This document shows positions 35,632 through 45,585 of a stretch of DNA of 64,000 nucleotides, in pieces; positions within the stretch are counted from its first letter, which is position 1; each line of letters starts with the position of its first letter. The position numbers and the translations under genes were made by a program. The DNA lies in the NCBI GenBank assembly GCA_021155045.1, contig JAJNQB010000010.1:120088-184087 (forward strand), given 5' to 3'. Origin of the DNA: Arcticibacter sp. Lineage in GTDB: Bacteria; Bacteroidota; Bacteroidia; 2-12-FULL-35-15. The notes beneath the pieces were generated by a model. The model was given only the letters and a program-made list of their open reading frames with translations, did no database searches and was not told the origin of the DNA.

Positions 35632-36846
35632 ATGAACAGTACAAATTTTGATTTTTATCGACAAAAAATTGACTTATTAAACTGTTGTGTCATTATTCCA
35701 ACATACAATAATGAAAAAACGATTATCTCTGTAATTAAAGGCGTTTTGGCGTTTACCGCCAATATAATTGTCGTAAATGATGGCTCAACCGATACTACAT
35801 CTGAATTAATAAAATCATACAACGAGAAAATCAATGTTATTGAATATTTTCCTAATAAAGGAAAAGGTATTGCTCTAAGAACGGGGATAAAAAAAGCTCA
35901 GGATTTAGGTTATAAATACGCCATTACAATTGATAGCGATGGACAGCATTTTGCTGATGATATAATCGCATTTATTGATGAAATTGAAAAAAATCCAGAC
36001 ACACTACTTGTTGGTGCCCGCAATTTGAATCAAGAGAATATGCCTAAGAAAAATACGTTTGGTAATAAATTTTCTAATTTTTGGTTTAAACTTTTTACAC
36101 ATATAGATTTGCCTGATACGCAATCAGGCTATCGCCTTTATCCAATACAAAAGATGAAAGGCACTAAATATTTTACATCAAAATATGAATTTGAAATTGA
36201 AGTAATGGTAAAAGCTGCATGGAAAGGCATAAACGTAAAACCTGTTCCTATAAAAGTGTTTTATGCCGAAGGCTCAGAAAGAGTTACTCATTTTCGTCCG
36301 TTTAAAGACTTTACAAGAATTAGCTTGCTAAATACGTATTTGTTTTTTGTTGCTTTTCTTTGGCATAAGCCCATTTTTTTAATTAAAAATTTAAGCATAA
36401 AAAATATTAAACTATTTTTAAAAAAACACTTTATTGATACCAACGAATCTGTTTTAAAAAAATCTGTAGCTGTATCGTTTGGAGTATTTATGGGAATAAT
36501 TCCAATATGGGGTTATCAGTTTGTAAGTGCTTTATTACTTGCCCATGTTTTTAAATTAAACAAAGCCATCGTTGGATTAGCTGCACAAATAAGTGTACCG
36601 CCAATGATTCCCTTCTTAATTTGTGGAAGTTTAAAAACCGGACAATTTGCACTGGGTGGCGATTTAAGTGAAAGTATTTTTGATTCAGGTATCAATACCA
36701 TTTCTGAAATATGGGCGGCAATGAAACTACATTTGCTAGAATATTTAATTGGCAGCTTTATTTTTGCTATCATTATGGCTATATTTTTAGGATTAATATC
36801 GTACATTATCTTAAAGATAAGCTTAAAGAAAAACACTGAAATTTAA
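35632..36846 (+). CDS. family 2 glycosyltransferase fused to DUF2062
   Basis: The start is the ATG at 35632; the TTG seven codons earlier is less likely. The 404-residue protein has an N-terminal GT-A glycosyltransferase domain (CVIIPTYNNEKTI, VNDGSTDTTSE, TIDSDGQHF with the DxD-type motif, DTQSGYRLYP) over residues 1-225. A linker leads to a C-terminal DUF2062 membrane domain (about 285-400: VSFGVFMGIIPIWGYQFVSALLLAHVF). This two-domain form is found with the MMPL/acyltransferase fusion in flexirubin and aryl-polyene type clusters. It starts an operon with the next two genes, three bases before the MMPL fusion. The lipid or aromatic acceptor is not known. Confidence 0.88.
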   Translation: MNSTNFDFYRQKIDLLNCCVIIPTYNNEKTIISVIKGVLAFTANIIVVNDGSTDTTSELIKSYNEKINVIEYFPNKGKGIALRTGIKKAQDLGYKYAITIDSDGQHFADDIIAFIDEIEKNPDTLLVGARNLNQENMPKKNTFGNKFSNFWFKLFTHIDLPDTQSGYRLYPIQKMKGTKYFTSKYEFEIEVMVKAAWKGINVKPVPIKVFYAEGSERVTHFRPFKDFTRISLLNTYLFFVAFLWHKPIFLIKNLSIKNIKLFLKKHFIDTNESVLKKSVAVSFGVFMGIIPIWGYQFVSALLLAHVFKLNKAIVGLAAQISVPPMIPFLICGSLKTGQFALGGDLSESIFDSGINTISEIWAAMKLHLLEYLIGSFIFAIIMAIFLGLISYIILKISLKKNTEI

Positions 36847-36849
36847 TTA

Positions 36850-39800
36850 ATGCATATTTTTTTTACATCGTTATATGATTTTTTTAAAAAAAGAAAACTT
36901 CTTTTTTTTATCTCTCTTTTATGCATCGTAATTTTTTCTGGCTATTACTCTTCACAAATTAAATTGGAAGAAGATATCACTAAAATGATGCCTTCAGATG
37001 CAAAGGTTGAACGATTAAATACTATTCTTAAAACTTCTTCATTTCTCGACAAATTAGTTATAACTGTTTATTATAAAGATACAACTCAAACAAACGAGAA
37101 CGATTTAATTTCTTTTGCAGACACTTTGTACAATCAATTAAGTTTGATTGATTCTGCTTTAATTAAAGATATTACATTTAAAGTTAGTGATGATATAATG
37201 CATGATGTTTATAATGTATTTATCGAAAATCTCCCTGTTTTTCTACAAGAACAGGATTATGCAATATTGAATAAACTAATTACCTCAGAAGAAATAGACT
37301 CGACACTTGAAAAAAATTATAAGACATTAATTTCTCCTGCTAGTTTTATTTTAAAACAAAATATTCTAAAAGATCCAATTGGAATAACTCCCTATGCACT
37401 AAAAAGAATGCAAGGTTTACAATTGGATGATAATTTTGAAATAGATAATGGCTATGTTTTTACAAAAGACAAAAAACACATTTTACTTATTATAAGTCCT
37501 ACACCCAAACCGTCCGATACAAAATTAAACAAACAACTCATTTCAAAAATTGACTCTGCCATTTTATATACAAATACTAATACTTCAAACGTTACAGCAG
37601 AATATTTTGGTAGCAATGCTGTTTCGCTTGGCAATGCAGAAAGAATTAAAAAAGATGTTGTGTTAACACTTTCTATTACAGTTTTTGCCTTGCTTATTTT
37701 ACTTACTTACTTTTTCAAACGTATTCATGTATTTGTAATTATTTTTTTGCCTGTGATATTTGGAGCTGGATTTTCACTTGCATTAATTTATCTGATAAAA
37801 GGAGGAATTTCTGCTATTGCTTTGGGAGCAGGCTCAATTGTATTAGGTATTGCTATTGACTATTCTATTCATTTTTACACACACTTTAAACACACAAATT
37901 CATTAAAAACCACAGTAAAGGATTTAGCCGTGCCTCTTACAATGGGTAGCACAAGTACCATAGGTGCATTTTTAAGTTTATTGTTTATTAAATCTGAAGC
38001 ACTTCAAGATTTTGGTTTGTTTGCTGCTTTGAGTTTAATTGGTGCAGCATTATTCACGCTTATTGTTTTTCCGCAACTATTAAAAGAAAAAAACCAAAGC
38101 GAGTATCAAAATTTGAAACCAAATTTTATAGAAAAAATTGCTACTTATAAATTCGAAAATAATAAATGGTTGATTCTTCTGATTGTTGTTTTATCTGTTA
38201 TCTCCATTTTTACTTCCAAAAAAGTAAGTTTTGAAGGCGACATGATGAAAATGAACTATGTTGATGAAAAACTGGCTAAAGCAGAAAAAAATTTGAATAC
38301 AATAAGCAATGTTTCGCTTAAAACAGTTTATCTTATCAATAATGGCAACTCCTTGGACGAAGCACTTTTCAATAGCGAAAAAAATAATGTCATTTTAAAG
38401 CAACTTGAAAAAGACAGCATATTAAAAAAATATTCTAGCCTAAATTCAGTATTGCTATCAGCATCTGAACAAAAAAAGAGAATAGACCGCTGGAACAATT
38501 TCTGGACGAAAGAAAAAAAAGAAAACCTAAAAACAGAATTAATTTTAAAAAGTTCGAAATATAACTTCAAAGAAAATGCATTTGAACAATTCTACACATT
38601 GCTTAATAAAAACTTTAGTCCAATTAGTATTGACGCATTTGGAGAATCACAAGCATCTGTTTTTGGAAATTACATTTCAAAAAGTAACGAACAAACACTT
38701 GTAATCACAGCAATAAAAACAACTGACACAAATGAAGACAAAGTAGTAAATGCTTTCACTGAAAATGAAAATTTGGTTGTTTTTGATAAAAAATTCCTAA
38801 CAAATAAATTTATTGAAATCATAAAAAATAATTTCAATTTAATACTTGGGATTTCTTCATTACTTGTCTTAATTATTTTGATTTTATCCTACGGAAGATT
38901 AGAATTAGCATTAATCACTTACATTCCAATGATTTTAAGTTGGCTTATCATACTTGGAGTAATGGGTGCTTTTGATATAAAGTTTAATATCATAAACATT
39001 ATTATTTCAACATTTATTTTTGGTTTAGGAGATGATTACAGCATTTTTATAACAGATGCTTTAATGAATGAATATAAAACAGGACAAAAAAATTTAGATT
39101 CATATAAATCAGGAATCATTTTATCTGCATTTACAACCATGGTAGGAATTGGGGTCTTGGCATTTGCTCAACATCCTTCGTTAAAATCAATTGGAATTAT
39201 AACAATCATTGGAATGTTTTCTGTGTTATTAGTTTCCAACACCTTGCAACCAGCATTGTTTAAATTTTTTATTACAAACAGAACCCACAAAAAAAGAATT
39301 CCATTTACGTTTCTTAGTTTATTACAATCTGCAATAGCATTTACATGGTTTACGTTTGGTTGCTTTACACTTATTCCATTAGGTTTTGTTATTGTAAAAC
39401 TATTACCTATTCCTAAAAAAATGAGAATGAAAATATTTCATCATTTACGCCATTATTATACCAAATCAATGATTCATATTCATGCGCATGTGAGAAGAAA
39501 GTTTATCAATGAACTAAATGAAAAATTTGAAAAACCTGCTATTGTAATCTGCAACCATCATTCAGTAATAGATTCTTTATTAATGCAATCGCTAAATCCG
39601 AAATTAATTTTAATGGTTAATGATTGGGTTTGGGATTCTCCGTTTATGGGGCCAATCGTTCGATTAGGAGGCTTTATTCCAAAGAGTGCTGGCTATGAAG
39701 AAAATTTAGATAGTATTAAAAAATTAATTGAAGACGGTTATTCCTTAGCCATTTTTCCTGAAGGCTCACGTTCCGAAACACCTAAAATTGGACGTTTTCA

Positions 39801-40689
39801 CAAAGGAGCATTTTACATTGCCGAAAAACTCAATGTAGATATCGTGCCAATTATTTTTCATGGAACAGCTTTTATTCAGGGAAAAGATGATAGCACACTT
39901 TTAAAAAATGGAAAAGTAACTGTGAAATATTTACCTAGAATCTCTGCTAATGATAAATCTTATGGCAATGATTATAGTACTAAAACAAAAGGTATTAGCA
40001 AATATTTTAAGGCGGAATATGAAAAAATGCGCAATGAAATTGAAACGGTTGATTATTATGTAAATCGATTATCAAAAAATTACATTTATAAAGGTCCGAT
40101 TTTAGAATGGTATATGCGCATCAAAATAAAACTAGAAGGGAATTATAAACTTTTTGAATCGCTGTTACCTAAAAAAGGAACTATAACAGACATCGGTTGT
40201 GGCTACGGATTTTTACCATATATGCTTAGCTTTATGAGTGAAGAAAGAATAGTTATTGGTACCGATTACGATGAAGAAAAAATTACAGTTGCAAATAATT
40301 GTTTTTCAAAAACAAAAAATCTTACTTTTTTTACTGCGGATGCTACTGAATTTAATTTTGCAAAAAGTGATGCATTCGTATTGAGCGACATACTTCATTA
40401 TTTACCGAAAGAAGAACAAGAAAAATTAATTATAAAATGTTCGAATAGTTTAAACCAAGGAGGTATGATACTCTTAAGAGATGCTGATGCAAGTTTGCAA
40501 AATCGTCATTGGGGAACCAGATACACCGAATTTTTTTCAACCAATTTTGGATTCAACAAAACAAAAAATAAATTAGAATTTGTATCTTCATCTTTTATTG
40601 AAGATGTCGCAAAAAAATTAAATTTGCAAATTCAAAAAATTGACAACACAAAACTTACGTCCAACATCACGTATGTTTTTAAAAAATAG
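36850..40689 (+). CDS. trifunctional MMPL exporter / lysophospholipid acyltransferase / methyltransferase
   Basis: The 1279-residue protein joins three modules. Residues 1-835 are an RND-type MMPL lipid exporter with two sets of membrane helices and large extracytoplasmic loops (GAGSIVLGIAIDYSIHFYTHF; TFIFGLGDDYSIFITDAL). Residues about 880-1060 are a PlsC-type acyltransferase with the catalytic NHHSVID (His903, Asp908) and FPEGSRS (969-975). Residues about 1085-1279 are a class I SAM methyltransferase with motif DIGCGYG (1114-1120) and DYDEEKI. The fusion is known in Bacteroidota, where it belongs to flexirubin-like pigment and aryl-lipid pathways. All active-site motifs are intact. It probably acylates, methylates and exports a lipid made by the neighbours. 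Confidence 0.93.
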   Translation: MHIFFTSLYDFFKKRKLLFFISLLCIVIFSGYYSSQIKLEEDITKMMPSDAKVERLNTILKTSSFLDKLVITVYYKDTTQTNENDLISFADTLYNQLSLIDSALIKDITFKVSDDIMHDVYNVFIENLPVFLQEQDYAILNKLITSEEIDSTLEKNYKTLISPASFILKQNILKDPIGITPYALKRMQGLQLDDNFEIDNGYVFTKDKKHILLIISPTPKPSDTKLNKQLISKIDSAILYTNTNTSNVTAEYFGSNAVSLGNAERIKKDVVLTLSITVFALLILLTYFFKRIHVFVIIFLPVIFGAGFSLALIYLIKGGISAIALGAGSIVLGIAIDYSIHFYTHFKHTNSLKTTVKDLAVPLTMGSTSTIGAFLSLLFIKSEALQDFGLFAALSLIGAALFTLIVFPQLLKEKNQSEYQNLKPNFIEKIATYKFENNKWLILLIVVLSVISIFTSKKVSFEGDMMKMNYVDEKLAKAEKNLNTISNVSLKTVYLINNGNSLDEALFNSEKNNVILKQLEKDSILKKYSSLNSVLLSASEQKKRIDRWNNFWTKEKKENLKTELILKSSKYNFKENAFEQFYTLLNKNFSPISIDAFGESQASVFGNYISKSNEQTLVITAIKTTDTNEDKVVNAFTENENLVVFDKKFLTNKFIEIIKNNFNLILGISSLLVLIILILSYGRLELALITYIPMILSWLIILGVMGAFDIKFNIINIIISTFIFGLGDDYSIFITDALMNEYKTGQKNLDSYKSGIILSAFTTMVGIGVLAFAQHPSLKSIGIITIIGMFSVLLVSNTLQPALFKFFITNRTHKKRIPFTFLSLLQSAIAFTWFTFGCFTLIPLGFVIVKLLPIPKKMRMKIFHHLRHYYTKSMIHIHAHVRRKFINELNEKFEKPAIVICNHHSVIDSLLMQSLNPKLILMVNDWVWDSPFMGPIVRLGGFIPKSAGYEENLDSIKKLIEDGYSLAIFPEGSRSETPKIGRFHKGAFYIAEKLNVDIVPIIFHGTAFIQGKDDSTLLKNGKVTVKYLPRISANDKSYGNDYSTKTKGISKYFKAEYEKMRNEIETVDYYVNRLSKNYIYKGPILEWYMRIKIKLEGNYKLFESLLPKKGTITDIGCGYGFLPYMLSFMSEERIVIGTDYDEEKITVANNCFSKTKNLTFFTADATEFNFAKSDAFVLSDILHYLPKEEQEKLIIKCSNSLNQGGMILLRDADASLQNRHWGTRYTEFFSTNFGFNKTKNKLEFVSSSFIEDVAKKLNLQIQKIDNTKLTSNITYVFKK

Positions 40690-40701
40690 ATAAGCTTTTA
40701 T

Positions 40702-42216
40702 ATGGCACAGTATGATGTAGTAATTATTGGAAGTGGGCTTGGAGGGCTGGAAAGCGCTTATATTTTAAGTAAAGAAGGGTTCAAGGTTTTGGTACTTGAA
40801 AAAAATCGCCAGCTAGGAGGTAGTTTGCAAATATTTGTTCGCGAAAAAGCAATATTTGATACAGGTATTCATTACATCGGAGGATTAAATGATGGACAAA
40901 ACCTAAATCAAAGCTTTAAATATTTTGATATAATGGATAAACTCCATTTGCACAAAATGGATGAAGATGGATTTGATAGAATCACTTTTGATGGTGATGA
41001 AAATGAATATTTTCATGCTCAAGGATATGGTAATTTCGTTGAGCAATTGGTAAAAAAGTTTCCTGCCGAAAGAAATGCAATAAATACTTATGTAAAAAAT
41101 ATACAAGAAATTTGTGATTATTTTCCTTTATACCAACTAAAAGAAGATAATGCTCCTATAATTGGGACAAAATATTTAGATGTTAATGCAAAAGAATTTA
41201 TTGCTTCACTTACTCCTAACTTAAAGCTTCAAAATGTATTAGCAGGCTCAAATCCTTTGTATGCAGGTGAAGGCGAAAAAACACCTTTATACGTTCATGC
41301 ATTGGTTGTTAATACCTACATCGAAAGTTCATACAAATGTGTGAATGGTGGAGCTCAAATTGAAAAATTACTTACAAAAAATATCAAGGCACTTGGAGGT
41401 GAAATAAGAAATTATGCTGAAGTAAAAAGAATTGTAGAAACTGATGGAGTGGTAAAATTTGTAGAGCTAAAGGATGGAGAACGCATCGAAGGCAAAAATT
41501 TTATTTCTAACATTCACCCAGCTACTACAATGAATATTTTAGAATCCACTAAAATTAAAAATGCTTACCGTCATCGATTACAGGGCTTAGAAAATTCATC
41601 TTCTGCTTTTATAATTGATGTTGTTTTAAAACCAAACTCATTCAAATATTTGAATTACAATATTTATCATTATAAACGAAATGATGTTTGGACAGGTGTT
41701 TATAAAATTGGAAACGAATGGCCCGATGGCTATTGCATCTTTGTTCCAAAATCTTCAAAATCGGATGAATACGCTGATTGTTTAACAATACTTTGTTATA
41801 TGCCTTTCTCAGAAGTAAAAAAATGGGAAAATACTTTTGCTACTATTCCAAGACAGAACGAAAGCAGAGGTCAGGAATACGAAGATTTTAAACAAAAATA
41901 TGCAGAAAGAGCCATTGATGAAGTAGAAAAAAAATTTCCAGATATCAGAAGTAAAATTCAATCTTATACATCTTCCACGCCACTAACTTATAGAGATTAT
42001 ATTGGAGCAAGAGATGGAGGACTATACGGTATTGCTAAAGATTATCGAGATCCTTTAAAAACATTTATTTCTCCTAAAACAAAAATATCAAACCTTTATT
42101 TTACAGGACAAAACTTAAACATGCATGGTGTTTTAGGTGTTACTGTTGGAGCAATTAGAACTTGCGGAGAATTTGTTGGTCAAAATTATTTGATTCGTAA
42201 AATAAATCAAGCTTAA
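40702..42216 (+). CDS. phytoene desaturase/retinol saturase-like FAD-dependent oxidoreductase
   Basis: The 504-residue flavoprotein has the FAD-binding GSGLGG at residues 10-15 with the following LEKN acid, then RQLGGSLQIF, FDTGIHYIGG, and the C-terminal FAD motif NLYFTGQNLNMHGVLGVTVGAIRTC. The FDTGIHY..GG segment is typical of the CrtI/retinol-saturase branch. It should oxidise or reduce an unsaturated lipid-soluble chain. It lies 12 bases after the trifunctional fusion and is the third gene of that operon. Carotenoid synthesis genes (crtB, crtE) are absent from the window, so carotenoid desaturation is not supported; a polyene or fatty acyl chain is equally possible. Confidence 0.85.
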   Translation: MAQYDVVIIGSGLGGLESAYILSKEGFKVLVLEKNRQLGGSLQIFVREKAIFDTGIHYIGGLNDGQNLNQSFKYFDIMDKLHLHKMDEDGFDRITFDGDENEYFHAQGYGNFVEQLVKKFPAERNAINTYVKNIQEICDYFPLYQLKEDNAPIIGTKYLDVNAKEFIASLTPNLKLQNVLAGSNPLYAGEGEKTPLYVHALVVNTYIESSYKCVNGGAQIEKLLTKNIKALGGEIRNYAEVKRIVETDGVVKFVELKDGERIEGKNFISNIHPATTMNILESTKIKNAYRHRLQGLENSSSAFIIDVVLKPNSFKYLNYNIYHYKRNDVWTGVYKIGNEWPDGYCIFVPKSSKSDEYADCLTILCYMPFSEVKKWENTFATIPRQNESRGQEYEDFKQKYAERAIDEVEKKFPDIRSKIQSYTSSTPLTYRDYIGARDGGLYGIAKDYRDPLKTFISPKTKISNLYFTGQNLNMHGVLGVTVGAIRTCGEFVGQNYLIRKINQA

Positions 42217-42245
42217 AAATAAACTTATATTTTTTACCTGATTTT

Positions 42246-42268
42246 TGCCTCTACTTCGGCATTTTTTT
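42246..42268 (+). terminator. weak possible terminator after the lipid operon
   Basis: TGCC and GGCA flank an eight-base loop and are followed by seven T. The stem is short, so the call is tentative. Confidence 0.35.
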
Positions 42269-42304
42269 ATATTTTAGCTATTCCAATTTTTATTTAATCA
42301 AACA

Positions 42305-45300
42305 ATGAAAAAATTATTACTATCAATTATTTTCCTAACAACTTTTTTATTTTCAAAAGCATCCCACATTGCTGGAGGAGATTTAACGTATGTTTGTTTA
42401 GGGTCTAACCAATATCAAATAAACTTAAATCTGTTTGTAGATTGTTTAGGTTTTGACCCAGGAGCATCCCAAACAATCAATTTTACCAGTACCTGCGGAG
42501 GTACTGCTACCTTAACAGTAAACGGAACAAATCCTGGCGGAACTGAAATTTCCCAGTTATGTCCAACGCAAATAAATAATAGTACTTGCAATGGTGGTAC
42601 TTTGCCTGGTATGTGGGTTTTTCATTATACAGGAATAGTAACACTTGCTCCTCCGTGCGATACATGGACAATGAGTTGGTCAATTTGTTGCAGAAATGGT
42701 GCAATTGTTAATTTGAATACACCAGCCTCTGTTGGTAGTTACATACAAGCAACGCTAAACAGCGCAACTGCTTCTTGTAATAGCTCCCCATCATTTAATG
42801 CCCAACCAATACCTTATGTTTGTATCAATCAATTAATAAATTATAGTTATGGAGTTGTTGAAACAGATGGCGACTCTCTTTATTTTTCATTCATCAATGC
42901 AATGGATGCGGGAGCAACAATGTTAACGTATGCTCCAGGATATTCAGCAACTTCACCAATTCCAGGAATAACGCTAAATCCAAACACCGGTTTACTATCC
43001 TTTACACCTACAACCTTAGGAAATTTTGTAGTTGTTATTATGGTTCAAGAGTATAATAGTGCTGGCAATCTTATTGGTACTACAATGCGTGATATTCAAT
43101 TTATTGTTCAAAATTGTTCGAACATTGTGCCTGATGCTGGAGCTGGAGCAATTACAGGTTTAACAGGAACTGCTGTTCAAACAGGTCCTTTTACAATTGA
43201 AATGTGTGAAGGCTCTAATTTCACATTCAATGCAACATATACCGATGTTGATGCCGCAGATATTTTAACCATTACATCAACATTAGCAAGTGCTTTACCA
43301 GGAGCAACAATTACCACTTCAGGCACTAACCCATTAGTTGCAACAATAACTTGGACTGCTCCAGGAGGTAGTGCAGGAACAAATACAACATTTAGTGTAA
43401 CAGTAAATGATGGTGCTTGTCCCGTTCAAGGACAACAAACATTTGTGTATGACATAAATGTAAATCCAAGAACATTAGGAGGACCTGATAGAGTTTTATG
43501 TGGAAATCAAACAGCTACCTTAAATGGTACTGGTGGCAGTACCTTCACTTGGACCGTTTTAAGTGGACCACCAATTGTTGTAGGAACTAATTTTTCTTGT
43601 AATCCTTGTGCTAATCCTATTGCCTCTCCAGTTTCTACAACTGTTTATCAAGTAGAAAGTGATTTAAGCGGAACATGTGTAAATAGAGACACAATAACAG
43701 TTACAATAGTTCCTGATTATTCATTCAATGTAACACAATCATCTAGTACAACTTGTTTACAACAACCAATACAATTAAATGTTACCCCAACTCCAACAGG
43801 AGCTTACACGTATTCTTGGTCTCCAGGAACTTTTTTAAACAATACAAATATTGCTAATCCAATAGCAACAATTACCAACCCTGGCACATATACTTATACC
43901 ATTACCGTTACAAGTCCGCAAGGATGTATAAAAACAGATGTTGTTACAATTTCTGCAACAGCTAATTATCCTCCTAACTCAATTGCATTTACGTCAGATA
44001 CTTCTGTTTGTTCTGGAGAAATTGTAAACTTAGGAGTAACATTCGGCAGCTCTGTTCCAGCAATATGTGGAACAACACCCGTAATGTGTTCGGGAGGAAC
44101 AGTAACACAAGTAGGAAATGGAACAACTGTAAATACAACAACAACCTATCCTGCTCCTTATGGAAACTGGTGGTCATCTGTTAAACATCAATTTTTATTT
44201 CGTGCATCTGAATTAACTGCTGCAGGAATTAGCGGAGGGAAAATCGATAGGCTAGATTTTAATGTAAGTGCAATTAATGGAATAAGCACCTACCATCAAT
44301 ACACAATTAATATGGGATGTACTTCATTAAACAGCTTAACTACAGCGTGGGTAAATGGTCTTCAAAATGTTTATACCCCAAAAACATTTAATGTTGCTAC
44401 AGGTTGGAATCAACATCCATTTGACAATGCATTTTTATGGGATGGACTTTCAAACATAGTTGTAGAAATATGTTTTAATGAGATGCCCCCATCTCCCAAT
44501 TATACACAAAATTGTGTTTCGCCATTTACAACAACTACATTTAATTCTTCGCTTTATAGTATAAGTGATGCGACATCTCAGTGTCCTTCAACAACACCAG
44601 GAACAACATTAACACAACGTCCTAATGTTCGATTCCGCCATTGTGGAGCTGCGCCTGATTCTAGTAATTATGTTTATAGCTGGACTCCAAGTGGAGGTGT
44701 TTCAAATCCTAATAACCAATTTACAAATGCAACGGTAAACACTCCAACAACTTATACTGTTGTTGTAACCGACAATTCAAGTGGTTGCTTAGACTCTGCT
44801 GTAATTACTGTTAATGCTACTTCACCAACAGTTTCATTTAGTGCAAGTCCTACTTCTGGCTTTCATCCTTTGAATGTATATTTTAGTAATACCTCCGGAC
44901 CAAGTGTTATTAATTATTTTTGGAATTTTGGAGATACATTATCTGGAATTGATAACACATCGACATTAACAAATCCTTCTCATTTATATAACACAGAAGG
45001 GCAATATATTGTTACGTTAATTGGAGTTGATGCCAACGGATGTGCAGACACAGCAACAATTTTAATAGATGTGAACAACACGTCAATTTTAATTATTCCA
45101 AATGTGTTTACACCAGGAGGAGCTAATCCTTTATTTAAAGTTTCTGGATTTGCAATAACAAATTTTTCTATTCAAATTTTCGACAGATGGGGTAAAAAGA
45201 AATTTGAAAGTAACGATATCAACAACTCTTGGGGAGGTGATAACTCTTCTGATGGAACATATTATTATTTGATAAAAGCCAAAGGTGTTGATAATAAAGA

Positions 45301-45343
45301 ATATGATGAAAAAGGCTGGTTACAACTGATAAGAGCTAAATAG
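42305..45343 (+). CDS. T9SS type B surface protein with PKD domain
   Basis: The 1012-residue protein has a signal peptide ending in LFSKA. It opens with the recurrent Bacteroidota domain SHIAGGDLTYVCLGSNQYQI, followed by a cysteine-rich region and an Ig/cadherin-like region (FSVTVNDGACPVQGQQTFVYDINV). Residues about 590-790 form another domain (WWSSVKHQFLFRASELTAAGI) that resembles a jelly roll. A PKD domain follows (YFSNTSGPSVINYFWNFGDT), and a type B sorting domain closes it (IIPNVFTPGGANPLFKVSG ... IFDRWGKKKFES ... WGGDN). It is predicted to be exported by the T9SS and held on the surface. No PorP/SprF gene is next to it. Confidence 0.9.
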   Translation: MKKLLLSIIFLTTFLFSKASHIAGGDLTYVCLGSNQYQINLNLFVDCLGFDPGASQTINFTSTCGGTATLTVNGTNPGGTEISQLCPTQINNSTCNGGTLPGMWVFHYTGIVTLAPPCDTWTMSWSICCRNGAIVNLNTPASVGSYIQATLNSATASCNSSPSFNAQPIPYVCINQLINYSYGVVETDGDSLYFSFINAMDAGATMLTYAPGYSATSPIPGITLNPNTGLLSFTPTTLGNFVVVIMVQEYNSAGNLIGTTMRDIQFIVQNCSNIVPDAGAGAITGLTGTAVQTGPFTIEMCEGSNFTFNATYTDVDAADILTITSTLASALPGATITTSGTNPLVATITWTAPGGSAGTNTTFSVTVNDGACPVQGQQTFVYDINVNPRTLGGPDRVLCGNQTATLNGTGGSTFTWTVLSGPPIVVGTNFSCNPCANPIASPVSTTVYQVESDLSGTCVNRDTITVTIVPDYSFNVTQSSSTTCLQQPIQLNVTPTPTGAYTYSWSPGTFLNNTNIANPIATITNPGTYTYTITVTSPQGCIKTDVVTISATANYPPNSIAFTSDTSVCSGEIVNLGVTFGSSVPAICGTTPVMCSGGTVTQVGNGTTVNTTTTYPAPYGNWWSSVKHQFLFRASELTAAGISGGKIDRLDFNVSAINGISTYHQYTINMGCTSLNSLTTAWVNGLQNVYTPKTFNVATGWNQHPFDNAFLWDGLSNIVVEICFNEMPPSPNYTQNCVSPFTTTTFNSSLYSISDATSQCPSTTPGTTLTQRPNVRFRHCGAAPDSSNYVYSWTPSGGVSNPNNQFTNATVNTPTTYTVVVTDNSSGCLDSAVITVNATSPTVSFSASPTSGFHPLNVYFSNTSGPSVINYFWNFGDTLSGIDNTSTLTNPSHLYNTEGQYIVTLIGVDANGCADTATILIDVNNTSILIIPNVFTPGGANPLFKVSGFAITNFSIQIFDRWGKKKFESNDINNSWGGDNSSDGTYYYLIKAKGVDNKEYDEKGWLQLIRAK

Positions 45344-45346
45344 TAA

Positions 45347-45367
45347 AAGCGCTACCTAATAGCGCTT
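45347..45367. terminator. hairpin after the type B protein gene
   Basis: AAGCGCT and AGCGCTT pair around a seven-base loop, three bases past the stop codon. No strong T run follows on the plus strand, so termination would be weak. Confidence 0.45.
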
Positions 45368-45420
45368 AAATCTTGCTAATGAACAAAAAATAGTTAGGGA
45401 ATAATTTGCTGTCTTTTTTT

Positions 45421-45459
45421 AGAGCCTGTTTAAATTTTAATCAAATTTAAACAGGCTCT
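45421..45459. repeat. dispersed 39-nt palindrome, copy 2
   Basis: The two 17-base arms are identical to those at 27744-27782 (AGAGCCTGTTTAAATTT and its reverse complement); only the five-base centre differs (TAATC instead of TATTA). A T run precedes it and a T-rich stretch follows. It lies 77 bases after the type B protein gene. Confidence 0.9.
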
Positions 45460-45551
45460 AAGTTTTTTTATTTTACTGCAAATCACCCATAATTGATCGA
45501 GCTAATAGATTATCGGTATTAATTAGTTTTCCACATTTTGCGAAACAATAG

Positions 45552-45580
45552 TTGAAATTTTAAAAAACCTTGTAAATTTG
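45552..45580 (+). promoter_or_regulatory. promoter of the NfeD-like/flotillin operon, nearly leaderless
   Basis: TTG (45552-45554) and TAAATTTG (45573-45580) are spaced by 18 bases. The ATG starts five bases after the last G, so little or no leader is expected. Confidence 0.65.
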
Positions 45581-45585
45581 GCAAT

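Noticed and set aside
40702..42216. Carotenoid phytoene desaturase
   Set aside because: The fold fits, but no other carotenoid gene is present and the operon context points to lipid or aryl-polyene chemistry.
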